NCBI RefSeq assembly: GCF_008033235.1
Contig: NZ_CP042432.1
Span: 310,001 to 374,000 of the forward strand
Direction of reading: 5' to 3'
DNA: 64,000 nucleotides
From: Anseongella ginsenosidimutans
GTDB taxonomy: Bacteria; Bacteroidota; Bacteroidia; Sphingobacteriales; Sphingobacteriaceae
Shown: piece after piece, positions 50,567 through 59,943 of the stretch
Numbering within the stretch: position 1 is the first letter of the stretch
How the letters are laid out: every line of letters starts with the position of its first letter
Notes under the pieces: model-generated
Databases searched by the model: none
What the model saw: the letters and a program-made list of their open reading frames with translations, nothing else
What the model was told of the DNA's origin: nothing
Position numbers and translations under genes: made by a program

Positions 50567-50944
50567 ATGCAGATCTTACTGAAAGAACACACCCCCCGCG
50601 ACATTTCCGAAGTCCGGACCTGGTTCCGGGCGGCTCCCGCGGAACATTTTCCGGAGAACGGCGGCGCCTGTATCAAATACAAGGATCTCCAGATCGCGGT
50701 ATTTAACTTTTCCCGGAGAAACGAATGGTACGCCTGCCAGAACCTTTGCCCTCATAAAAAGCAGATGATCCTCGCAAGGGGAATGATCGGCTCGCAGGGC
50801 GAAGAGCCTAAGGTAGCCTGCCCCTTCCACAAAAAAGCCTTTTCCCTGCGTTCCGGCGAGTGCCTGAGCGGAGACGACTGTGCCATTGCTACTTTCCCGG
50901 TAAAAGTGGAAGAAGGGCATGTGTACATCGGGTTTGGCAGCTAA
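50567..50944 (+). CDS. nirD: NirD, nitrite reductase small subunit (Rieske type)
   Basis: This 125-residue Rieske-like subunit has the cluster ligands LCPHKK and ACPFHKKAFSL, so the [2Fe-2S] site seems intact, unlike many NirD proteins that have lost it. It works with NirB. It is the second gene of the nirBD block. Confidence 0.92.
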   Translation: MQILLKEHTPRDISEVRTWFRAAPAEHFPENGGACIKYKDLQIAVFNFSRRNEWYACQNLCPHKKQMILARGMIGSQGEEPKVACPFHKKAFSLRSGECLSGDDCAIATFPVKVEEGHVYIGFGS

Positions 50945-50961
50945 AGCTTATATTCGCATTT

Positions 50962-52787
50962 GTGAAGACAAGCCGTTTTGCCCGGTTAGGGACCTGGTAT
51001 CTTCTTGCCCTGGGTACGATTGCCCTGATGATCATCGCAGGCCTCGTGCTGATACAACAGTACCTCAGCAGCCAGCTTAATGATTCCGGAAGGGTTAATA
51101 TCGCCGGACGGCAGCGGATGTTGTGTCAGCAGATCGCGAAAAATGCCGCATTGCTTGAAAACCGCCCGGGAAACGCGGAACGCACCCGGGTGCTGGATGA
51201 GCTGGCAACGGCCGTGGAAGACTTCCGGGACTCCCGGGAAAAACTCACAGGACACGATGACAGCCTGGGAGCCCCGCGCGAAGCCAGCCCCCGCCTTGCG
51301 GAACTTTACCGGGCGAACGGCCAGCATTACCGGCTCATGCTGCAAGGCGGGCTGGACCTGCTCAGGCAACTCCGGCAGGATAGTGCAGCGCCATATGATT
51401 CCCTTGCATCGCCCATTCGGCTGATACAGGAGCAGGAAGCCGCATTTCTTGAGGGCATGGACCAGATCGTTCAGCAATACGACCTGGAAGCCCGGCAAAA
51501 AGTGAAAAGGCTAAAAAGGGCCGTTTTTATTCTCCTGGGCGTTTCCCTCCTGCTCATTTTCCTGGAAACCGTTTTTGTTTTCCTGCCCAGCGCAAGGGAA
51601 GTAAACAAGACCCTTGGCAAATCAATGGCTTCTGAAAAAAACGCCCGGAAAATGGCCAAGGAGATTGGCGCGCTTTATTCTTCGCTCGAGCGGTCCTATG
51701 AAAAAATCTCGCATATTAATGTTCCCGTGGACAACCCAAAGCTTTATGCCAAAGCGGACCGGGGAGGAAATATCACTTACGTAAGCGAAACCTTCAGCCG
51801 TCTTACAGGCCGGAAAAAACAGGCTGGAAACTTCTCCGTTGCCGGCCTGCTCGGACTTGAAAAACAACCCGGCGACTTCATGGATGAACTCATAGACACC
51901 GTTAGCGAAGGAAAAACCTGGCAGGATGAAATACACCTGGAAGAAGCAGCGGGGCAGGGAAATGGCTTCGAATAAGCATCGTGCCCATTTTCGATGAAAC
52001 CGGAACGGTGCATGAAATGCTGATCCTTGGCTCGGACCTGACGCGCCAGCGGCTGGCCGAACAGGGAATGCAGAAAAAAGACCGGGCGGCCATAGAACGC
52101 CGCATTAATGAGCAAAAATTTCGTTCGGTTCTTATCCTGGAAGGACAGGAAGAAGAACGAAAACGCATTGCCATGAACATTCATGACGGCATCGGCCAGC
52201 TGATCACTTCCCTGAAATACCAGATCGAATCCCTGGACGCCTCCGATCCGGCGGCAGCCAGGGAAAAACAGAAAGAGATCAATAATCTTCTAAAAGAGAT
52301 CATCCGGGAAGTGCGCCGGGTAACCTTTAATCTGAAACCTCCCGTACTAAGCGACTACGGGCTCAGCGCCGGCCTGAAAAACTTCATGCAGGAAGTAAAC
52401 AAACTTACCGAAGCAGAGCTGGAGTTCAGGAACCTGACCGGCTTTGGGCAAAGAATGCCGTCAAAAGTGGAAAACAACATCTTCCGCATTGTCCAGGAAG
52501 CGGTAAATAATGCCATTAAATATTCCGGGTCCAAACATATTCTTGTCAGCCTTTCGCATGATGAAAACCAATTGACCATCACGGTAGAAGACCAGGGTCA
52601 CGGCTTTGACAAAAAATTGCTGGAAACCGAAAAATACCGCATCGAATCAGGACACGGCTTTTTTAACATGTTCGAACGGACCGAATACATCAACGGCAAA
52701 CTGCAAATAGCGACTGAACCGGGAAAGGGGACTATTGTCCGGCTTTTCGTACCTTTAGGCAAATTTGAAGAAATAGCTGATTTATGA
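50962..52787 (+). CDS. NarX-like nitrate sensor histidine kinase, interrupted by a frameshift
   Basis: The first frame from GTG 50962 ends at 51975. The second runs 51981-52787. One extra base in the GGGAAA stretch 51957-51962 joins them (GKWLRISIVPIFDET) into a 608-residue protein. In order: N-terminal helix; periplasmic PilJ/NarX-type sensor with a P-box-like NIAGRQRMLCQQIAKNA; second helix about 190-210; PAS domain (GGNITYVSETFSRLTGRKKQ); HisKA_3 with phospho-acceptor His in EEERKRIAMNIHDGIGQLI; HATPase with VQEAVNNAIKYS and EDQGHGFD. The stop overlaps the regulator start by 4 bp. It likely senses nitrate or nitrite. A TATATTCG -7 box ends six bases before the GTG. Confidence 0.85.
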
Positions 52788-53440
52788 GTAAGATTACGGT
52801 AATCCTTGCCGACGATCATACCCTGGTGCGAAAGGGCATAAAAGCCATGCTGGAATCTGACGAAGAGATAGCGGTGGTTGCTGAAGCCGAAAACGGGCTG
52901 CAGGCGCTTGAAAAATCCCGCGAATTTCATCCTGCCCTGCTCGTGATGGACATCAGAATGCCCCTGATGACCGGTTTGGAGGCTTGCGGACTGCTTCCGG
53001 ATTACGCTCCCGGGACCAAAGTCCTGATTCTTTCCATGCACGATTCTGAAGACTATGTCCTGCAATCGCTGAAGGCCGGCGCATGGGGATACCTTCTCAA
53101 GGATATTGACCGGAACGAGTTCATCAAGGCCCTGAAACAGGTTCATGCAGGGAATAAATACTTTAGCGGAGCCGTATCCAATATCCTGGCCAACCAATTA
53201 CTGAGAACACCGGGAACCGCCCGGGCAGAGGAACCAAAAGAAGACCCTTATGGGCTAACACGGCGCGAGAAAGAGATCCTTCGCCTGGTCATCAACGGCA
53301 ATCAAAACAAGCAGATTGCAGAGTCGCTTGGAAAAAGCGTACGCACCGTGGAAACTCATCGCTTCAACATTATGAAAAAGCTTGGCGTCAACAATGCCGT
53401 AGACATGGTAAATAAAGTAGTAAAAGAACAACTCGTCTAA
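52784..53440 (+). CDS. NarL/FixJ-family response regulator
   Basis: This 218-residue regulator has a receiver domain with ILADDHTLVRKGIKAML, the phosphorylated Asp in LLVMDIRMPLMTG, the conserved Ser/Lys segments, and a C-terminal LuxR-type helix-turn-helix (LTRREKEILRLVINGNQNKQ, IAESLGKSVRTVETHRFNIM). It forms the pair of the overlapping sensor kinase. The TACGTA boxes upstream of nirB and narK are candidate targets. Confidence 0.95.
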   Translation: MSKITVILADDHTLVRKGIKAMLESDEEIAVVAEAENGLQALEKSREFHPALLVMDIRMPLMTGLEACGLLPDYAPGTKVLILSMHDSEDYVLQSLKAGAWGYLLKDIDRNEFIKALKQVHAGNKYFSGAVSNILANQLLRTPGTARAEEPKEDPYGLTRREKEILRLVINGNQNKQIAESLGKSVRTVETHRFNIMKKLGVNNAVDMVNKVVKEQLV

Positions 53441-53444
53441 GAAC

Positions 53445-53517
53445 TACGTATATTTACGTATTTTTTTCAAATAATTCTTCGTAGTTTCCTTCCATTTTAC
53501 GTATAATTGCGTACGTA
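53445..53517 (+). promoter_or_regulatory. narK control region: paired TACGTA boxes
   Basis: TACGTA occurs at 53445-53450 and 53455-53460, exactly 10 bp apart, and again at 53498-53503 and 53512-53517. The best -7 box is TATAATTG (53502-53509, one mismatch). The pair then begins 57 and 47 bp before it, within one base of the distances before nirB. Confidence 0.6.
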
Positions 53518-53528
53518 AAACCGAAGGC

Positions 53529-54869
53529 ATGTATAAAAGCAGCAAGCTCCGTCTCTTTAGCTTTAGTGCGCCCCATATGCGTACGTTTCACCTTACCTGG
53601 ATGGCCTTTTTCCTGTGCTTTTTCGCCTGGTTCGGGATTGCGCCCCTGATGCCGGTGATCAGGGAAGAGCTTAACCTGGACAGGAATCAGGTGGGCAATA
53701 TGCTTATCGCTTCGGTAGCAGCTACCGTTTTCGCCCGCCTGCTCATGGGCTGGCTGTGTGACAGGATTGGCCCCCGGCTGACCTATACGATTCTATTGAT
53801 CGGGGGTTCATTCCCGGTGATGCTCATTGGATTGAGTGATAGTTACGAAACGCTGCTGCTATTCCGCCTGGCCATCGGCGCTATCGGCGCCGCCTTTGTC
53901 ATTACCCAGTTTCATACTTCAGCGATGTTCGCTCCAAACGTCATAGGCGCCGCCAATGCCACCACGGCTGGCTGGGGAAACCTTGGAGGAGGCGTAGCGC
54001 AAATGGTCATGCCGCTTTTATACACGGGGCTGCTGGCGCTCGGGCTTACCGGAAGCAGCGCCTGGCGATGGACCATGGTGGTGCCGGGCCTGGCGCTTTT
54101 TATCATGGGCATTGTCTATTACCGCAGCACACGCGACACACCAGCGGGAAATATGAGGGAGCTGCAAAAAGATATATCCCGGCAGGAAAAGAGGGAACGA
54201 AACAAGGCATTTCTTATCGCGCTCAGGGACCCACGGGTATGGGCCTTATTCCTGATTTATGGCGCATGCTTCGGCGTAGAACTGACAATGAACAACGTGG
54301 CTGCCCTTTATTTCATGGACTATTTTTACCTGGATATGAAAACAGCGGGGCTGATCGCCGGGCTTTTCGGGCTAATGAATCTCTTTGCGCGTTCGCTGGG
54401 AGGACTGCTGGGGGACCGCTTCGGTATGCAATACGGCTTGCAGGGAAGGGTTTATTTTATGTTTGCCGTATTACTGGCCGAAGGGATCAGTCTTATGCTT
54501 TTCTCCAGGATCAGCCTGCTTCCCCTGGCTGTAGCCGGGATGGTATTGTTCAGCCTCTTTGTGCAAATGGCAGAGGGCGCCACCTTTGCCGTGGTGCCTT
54601 TTATTAATAAGAAGGCAACGGGGTCCGTTTCCGGGATTGTGGGGGCAGGCGGTAACGCCGGGGCTGTTGCCGCCGGTTTCCTGTTCAAAAGCGAACAGCT
54701 GTCCTTTCCCACGGCATTGCTCATTATGGGAGCCTGCGTATGCCTCCTTTCTTTTTCGGCGCTTGCTGTGCGCTTTTCTACCGGTATCCAACTCCAGCCC
54801 GTGATCAGCCAGCTTCCGGATTACACGATCAAATCCACTTTTCAAGATGATGAAAGCAAAACCGGTTAA
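53529..54869 (+). CDS. narK: NarK/NasA-type nitrate/nitrite transporter (MFS)
   Basis: This 446-residue major facilitator has about 12 membrane helices. The nitrate signature AGWGNLGGGVAQMVMP lies in helix 5, with FARLLMGWLCDRIGPR and a second nitrate-type segment GSVSGIVGAGGNAGAVAAGF. It imports nitrate for the nitrate reductase encoded immediately downstream. Its end overlaps that start by 23 bp. Confidence 0.95.
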   Translation: MYKSSKLRLFSFSAPHMRTFHLTWMAFFLCFFAWFGIAPLMPVIREELNLDRNQVGNMLIASVAATVFARLLMGWLCDRIGPRLTYTILLIGGSFPVMLIGLSDSYETLLLFRLAIGAIGAAFVITQFHTSAMFAPNVIGAANATTAGWGNLGGGVAQMVMPLLYTGLLALGLTGSSAWRWTMVVPGLALFIMGIVYYRSTRDTPAGNMRELQKDISRQEKRERNKAFLIALRDPRVWALFLIYGACFGVELTMNNVAALYFMDYFYLDMKTAGLIAGLFGLMNLFARSLGGLLGDRFGMQYGLQGRVYFMFAVLLAEGISLMLFSRISLLPLAVAGMVLFSLFVQMAEGATFAVVPFINKKATGSVSGIVGAGGNAGAVAAGFLFKSEQLSFPTALLIMGACVCLLSFSALAVRFSTGIQLQPVISQLPDYTIKSTFQDDESKTG

Positions 54870-57800
54870 TTATAAATCCACTTGTTCCTATTGCGGCGTA
54901 GGCTGTGGAATACTTGTTGAGCAGGACAGGCAGGGCCGGCTCCGGGTGGAAGGCGACAAGGACCACCCCGTTAACCGCGGGATGCTTTGTTCCAAGGGGA
55001 TGAACCTGCATTATGCGATGCAGGATCAGAGCGACCGCCTGTTGTTCCCCCAGATGCGCTGGAGCAAAGGCCACCCCTGGCCAGGGTAAGCTGGGACACC
55101 GCCATGAAAAGGGCGGCAGCGGTTTTTAAAAGCCTTACCGGGAAATACGGGCCGGATTCGGTGGGCTTTTACCTCTCCGGCCAATGCCTTACCGAAGAAT
55201 ATTACCTGGCAAACAAGCTGGTAAAGGGCTTCATCGGTACGAATAACATAGACACCAATTCCAGGTTATGCATGAGTTCGGCGGTAGCCGCGTACACGCA
55301 AACCCTGGGAGAAGATACCGTTCCGGTGGCCTATGAAGACCTTGAGAAAGCGGATTGCTTCCTGGTAGCCGGTGCCAACCCGGCCTGGTGTCATCCGATC
55401 CTTTTCCGAAGATTAGAGAACCATCGCCAGCAGCATCCGGAGGTCCGGCTGATCGTCGTAGACCCCCGGAAAACCCAAACCTGTTCCCAGGCCGACCTTC
55501 ACCTTCAGCTCATTCCCGGAACCGATGTGTACCTGTACCATGCCATTGCGCGGGTACTGATCGAAGAAGGAAACATTGATATTGACTTTATCACACAGCA
55601 TTGTGAAAATTTCGAACAATACCGGCGCCCTGTTTTTGAATATACGGTATCCGAGGCAGCAAGCACCTGCGGGATCGAGGAATCTGATATCCGCCTGGCC
55701 GCTTCCTGGATCGGCAATGCCGCCGGTTTCATCAGTATGTGGGCAATGGGGCTGAACCAAAGTGTGATCGGGGTAAATAAAAACCTCGCTCTTATCAGCC
55801 TCCATCTCCTTACAGGAAAAATAGGGAGAGCGGGCTCCGGCCCGCTCTCCCTGACAGGGCAGCCCAACGCGATGGGCGGGCGGGAAGTCGGGGGCATGGC
55901 CACCCTGCTTCCGGCACATCGCCGGCTGGACAATCCCCTGCACCGGCAGGAAGTAGCGGCCTTCTGGAAGGTCCCCGCGGTACCTGAACGCCCCGGCCTG
56001 GCGGCCACGAAATTATTCGAGGCCCTGGAAAGCGGGGAAGTAAAAGCGGTATGGATCATGTGTACCAATCCCCTGGTGAGCCTGCCCAATGCCAACCAGG
56101 TAGAAGCCGCGCTGAAAAAAGCCCGTTTCGTGGTGGTCCAGGATATCTCGGGGCAAAACCAGGCGATTCCCTACGCTGACCTGGTACTTCCGGCAGCCGG
56201 TCATTTTGAAAAGGAAGGAACCATGACCAATTCAGAACGCAGGATCACTTATCTCAGCAAGGTAACAGCGCCCCCGGGGGAAGCCCTGCCTGACGCGGAG
56301 ATCCTGCTGCGCTTTGCCCGGGCCATGGGATTCAAAGGTTTTGGCCAAAAGAACATGGCCGAAGTTTTTGCCGAACACGCCGCACTCACCCGCCATACGA
56401 ACATCGACATCAGCGGGCTGAGTTATAAAAGGCTTCAGGAAGAAGGGAGCATGCAGTGGCCTGTTCCCCATCCGCAGCACACAGGCACCTCACGCCTCTT
56501 TGAAAACGCCCGGTTCTTTACGGAGAGCGGGAAAGCCCGTTTCCAACCTGTTCAGCCCCTGAACCTTTCGGAACAGACGAGCCCCTCGCTTCCGCTGATC
56601 CTGACCACCGGCCGCATTCGGGACCAGTGGCATACCATGACGAAAACCGGGAAGGTAAACAAGCTGAAACAACATATTTCCAAACCTTTTGCGGAGATCC
56701 ATCCGGATGATGCCGCTGCCAGGGATATCCGGGAAGGCGACGTGGTAGTCGTGGAAAACACCCGGGGGCAGGTAAGAACGCGGGCCGTGCTTACCGCCGC
56801 CATCCGGAAAGGCGTGGTGTTCATGCCCATGCATTGGGGAAAGCTGCTCGGTCAAAACTTTAGCCGGACCAATAACCTCACCAGCAGCCTCACCGACCCG
56901 GTTTCCAAGGAACCGGACTATAAGTTTTCCGCAGTGCAGGTGAAGAAATACGTAAAACCGCGGGAAAGGCTCATCGTAGTCGGGGCCGGCGCCGCCGCCT
57001 ACCGGTTTATCAATACCTACCGGGAACTGAACCGGGAAGATGAAATTTTTGTATTCTCCAGGGAGAAATATCCTTTTTACAACCGGGTGCTGCTTCCCGA
57101 ATACGTCAGCGATCACTTAGCCTGGGAAAATCTCCTGAAATTCAAAAAAGGGGAATTTGAGAAACTGGACGTGCAGCTTTATACGGAAAACAAGGTGGTT
57201 TCCATTAACCGGGAAAGAAAGACCGTCACCGACCAGCTTGGAGAAACACATTCTTATGATAAACTGGTCCTGGCCACCGGGAGCAGCGCTTTTGTCCCCA
57301 GGGACGTTCCGCTGCATTTGCCTGGCGTATTCAGCATGCGCAGCCGGGAAAATGCCGACCAGCTGAAAACCCGGCTGCACAAGGATGCGCATGTACTGAT
57401 CGTAGGCGGGGGCCTGCTTGGCCTGGAACTGGCGGCTTCGCTCCGTGAAACCGGCATTCAGGTAAGTATTGTCCAGTTAAGCGGGCGGCTGATGGAACGA
57501 CAGCTGGATTCTCTGGCCAGCGGGATGCTGCAGGATTTCGTGGAAGAAAAATGGATCAGGGTATTTACCCATGACCAGGTACAGTCCATTGAACCCGTGG
57601 CCGGCGGGGCTCCGGACAGCGGAGGGCCTGGAGGCTTGCTCACAGCCAGGCTGAAGAGCGGGCGCAAGCTTGCCTGCGATGCCATTGTCTTTGCTATCGG
57701 GACCCGGCCTAACATGGAACTGGCTACTGCCTGCGGATTAGAAACCGGCCGGGGAATCATGGTGAACGACTACCTGCAAACCAGCGATCCCGATATTCTT

Positions 57801-58388
57801 GCCATGGGCGAGATTGCCGAACACCGGGGGAAGCTGAACGGGATCACCGCGGCCGCCGAACAACAAGCCGATATTGCCGCGCGCTACCTGAACGGAGACC
57901 TGCTGAGTTATTACGAAGGAACCCTTTCTATGAACATTCTTAAATTCTCTGATTTCGACCTCTGTTCCCTGGGTATCCCGGAAATTCCCTCCGGAGGGGA
58001 AGGCTACGAGGAAATCCTCTTCATTGACAAATCACAGCGCTACTACAAAAAATGTATTATTAAGGACGACCGCCTGGAAGGGGCTATCCTGATGGGGGAC
58101 AAATCCGAATTTGCAGAATTTAAATCGCTGATTGAAAGCAAGCTGGAACTTTCGGAAAAGCGGAAAGAATTGCTTCGTTCCGGGAAGGCTGCGGCGCCGG
58201 TGAAGGGAAAACTGGTTTGCTCCTGCAATAACGTGGGCAGGGGAAACCTGGAAGAACTCATTTCCGGCGGATGCGAGAACTTTGCCGAGCTTTGCCGCGT
58301 GTCCGGAGCGGGATTGGGCTGCGGAAGCTGCAAGCCGGAAGTAAAGGAAATACTCGCGGATTGCACAGCTTCCGGCGTTTTGACTTAA
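54847..58388 (+). CDS. Assimilatory nitrate reductase fused to NirB-like FAD and BFD Fe-S modules, frameshift near the start
   Basis: ATG 54847 starts with the Fe4S4 motif STCSYCGVGCG and NRGMLCSKGMNLHY, but this frame stops at 55089. The rest follows in another frame. One extra C in the C4 run 55074-55077 joins them (KGHPLARVSWDTA), giving about 1180 residues. In order: Mo-bisPGD catalytic region (SRLCMSSAVAAYTQTLGEDT, GANPAWCHPILFRRLE, VWIMCTNPLVSLPNA, the cofactor-contact LILTTGRIRDQWHTMTKTGK); from about residue 705 a FAD/NAD(P)-binding module (LIVVGAGAAAYRF, VLATGSSAFVPRD); and at the end a BFD-type cluster (LVCSCNNVGRGNLEELIS, GLGCGSCKPEVKEILADC). The FAD module replaces the separate electron-transfer subunit of NasB/NasC systems. 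Confidence 0.9.
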
Positions 58389-58411
58389 ATTAGCCCGGCA
58401 CAATCAGGAAA

Positions 58412-59881
58412 ATGGACATCGAGGCCACAAAAGCAGCAAAAAACGACCTTATCAGGGTATTCGTCCGGGGAGGGATCCTTTCTCCCGGCGATCTGCTGCG
58501 CATCATGGAAATATCGGAGACGCTGGGGAACGATTTCGTGATGTTCGGGTCAAGGCAGGATATTTTATTTCCTCTTAACGGAAGGTCCTCGGCCGAAGCC
58601 GCAGATCTTTTCCGCGATACAGGGATTGATTACGAATGGGGCTTCCGGGAGGCTTTCCAGAATATTGCAAGCAGCTATGTGGCGGTAAATATTACTGCAA
58701 GCACGCAATGGGTAAAGGAAGACACCTACCATTATGTCATCGAAAACTTCGATTACCTTCCCAGGCTGAAGATCAATATCGTGGATCCGCTGCAGAGCAT
58801 GGTGCCGCTTTTTACCGGCCATTTGAACTTTATTGCCTCCCGGCAGGAAAATTACTGGTATCTCTGCATCCGCAACCATCACAGCGGCAATATTCCGGAG
58901 ACCTGGCCTAAGCTGATTTTCAGCCAGGATATTGCCAAAGTAGCGAAATTCATTGAGAAAAAGCTGTTGCAGACGCCGGAGCTGACAATAGACGACCTTT
59001 TCCTGGAAGTTCAGAATACCATGCGGGTAAACAGCCTGAAACCGGAAGAAAAACTAAAGCTCCCACCCAACCTCTTCCCCTATTACGAAGGCCTGAATGC
59101 CCTCAGCAATAATCTGTTGTGGCTGGGTTTATACTGGCGGAACAATAAGTTTGACATTGACTTCCTGCGGGCTGCTTGCCGGCTTTGCCAGGAGACCAAT
59201 ATCGGAACCATCAGCATCACACCTTGGAAGTCCTTTATTATCAAAGGAATAAAACCGTCCGACCAGCTTCGCTGGGAAAAGCTGATGGGAAAGTTCGGGA
59301 TCAATATGCGGCATTCTTCCCTGGAACTCAACTGGCATCTGCCGGTCCTGGACCAGGAAGCCCTGGACCTCAAACGCTTCCTGGTAAGAGAGCTGGACCA
59401 GCAGGATATCAGCACCCACGGGCTGACGTTCACGATTAAAACGGAAGGCGAACTATTACTTTTTACCAGTATTGTCATTGAAAAGGACCAGGAGGTCGTC
59501 GCCGGCCCGGACAGCCATTATACGATCCGTTATGCGAAAGACTTCAATCCCCACCTGCCCGAATATTATACCTATGCCCGGGGAGTGGTCAAAGAGGTAT
59601 TGCCGGCCTTGCTGATAGAACTAAGCAAAATATACTTCAGGCAGCTGAATCCTGAAAAAGACCTGCCGGCGGGCCAAAGCGACAGCAGGGAGGAACCGCC
59701 TGCCGATCCCGCGGACCTTTGCTATCAATGCAGCAACTGCCTGACAATCTATGATAAAAAAATCGGGGATCCGGCTGCCGGAATTGCCGCAGGAATGCCT
59801 TTCGAAAAACTTCCCGACCACTACCGCTGCCATGTCTGCGACAGCGGAAAGGAGCATTTCAAGCCGGTCAGGAGTTTTTAG
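58412..59881 (+). CDS. Rubredoxin-domain protein with a siroheme-reductase-like N-terminus
   Basis: This 489-residue protein has a C-terminal rubredoxin (about 435-485): CSNC and CHVC ligands around the usual loop (GMPFEKLPDHYRCHVCDSGK). The N-terminal about 420 residues recall the repeated ferredoxin-like halves of nitrite/sulfite reductases (SYVAVNITASTQWV, LRAACRLCQETNIGTISITP), but the Cx5C/Cx3C siroheme-cluster ligands are missing. It is the last gene of the block, 23 bp after the nitrate reductase. It may shuttle electrons between pyridine nucleotide modules and the reductase. The N-terminal relationship is a weak visual impression. Confidence 0.7.
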   Translation: MDIEATKAAKNDLIRVFVRGGILSPGDLLRIMEISETLGNDFVMFGSRQDILFPLNGRSSAEAADLFRDTGIDYEWGFREAFQNIASSYVAVNITASTQWVKEDTYHYVIENFDYLPRLKINIVDPLQSMVPLFTGHLNFIASRQENYWYLCIRNHHSGNIPETWPKLIFSQDIAKVAKFIEKKLLQTPELTIDDLFLEVQNTMRVNSLKPEEKLKLPPNLFPYYEGLNALSNNLLWLGLYWRNNKFDIDFLRAACRLCQETNIGTISITPWKSFIIKGIKPSDQLRWEKLMGKFGINMRHSSLELNWHLPVLDQEALDLKRFLVRELDQQDISTHGLTFTIKTEGELLLFTSIVIEKDQEVVAGPDSHYTIRYAKDFNPHLPEYYTYARGVVKEVLPALLIELSKIYFRQLNPEKDLPAGQSDSREEPPADPADLCYQCSNCLTIYDKKIGDPAAGIAAGMPFEKLPDHYRCHVCDSGKEHFKPVRSF

Positions 59882-59943
59882 CGCTTTTTCAAGCGCTGTA
59901 ACCGGGCCAGGGACCTGAGAGTTACCTTGATACTATTACCGCG

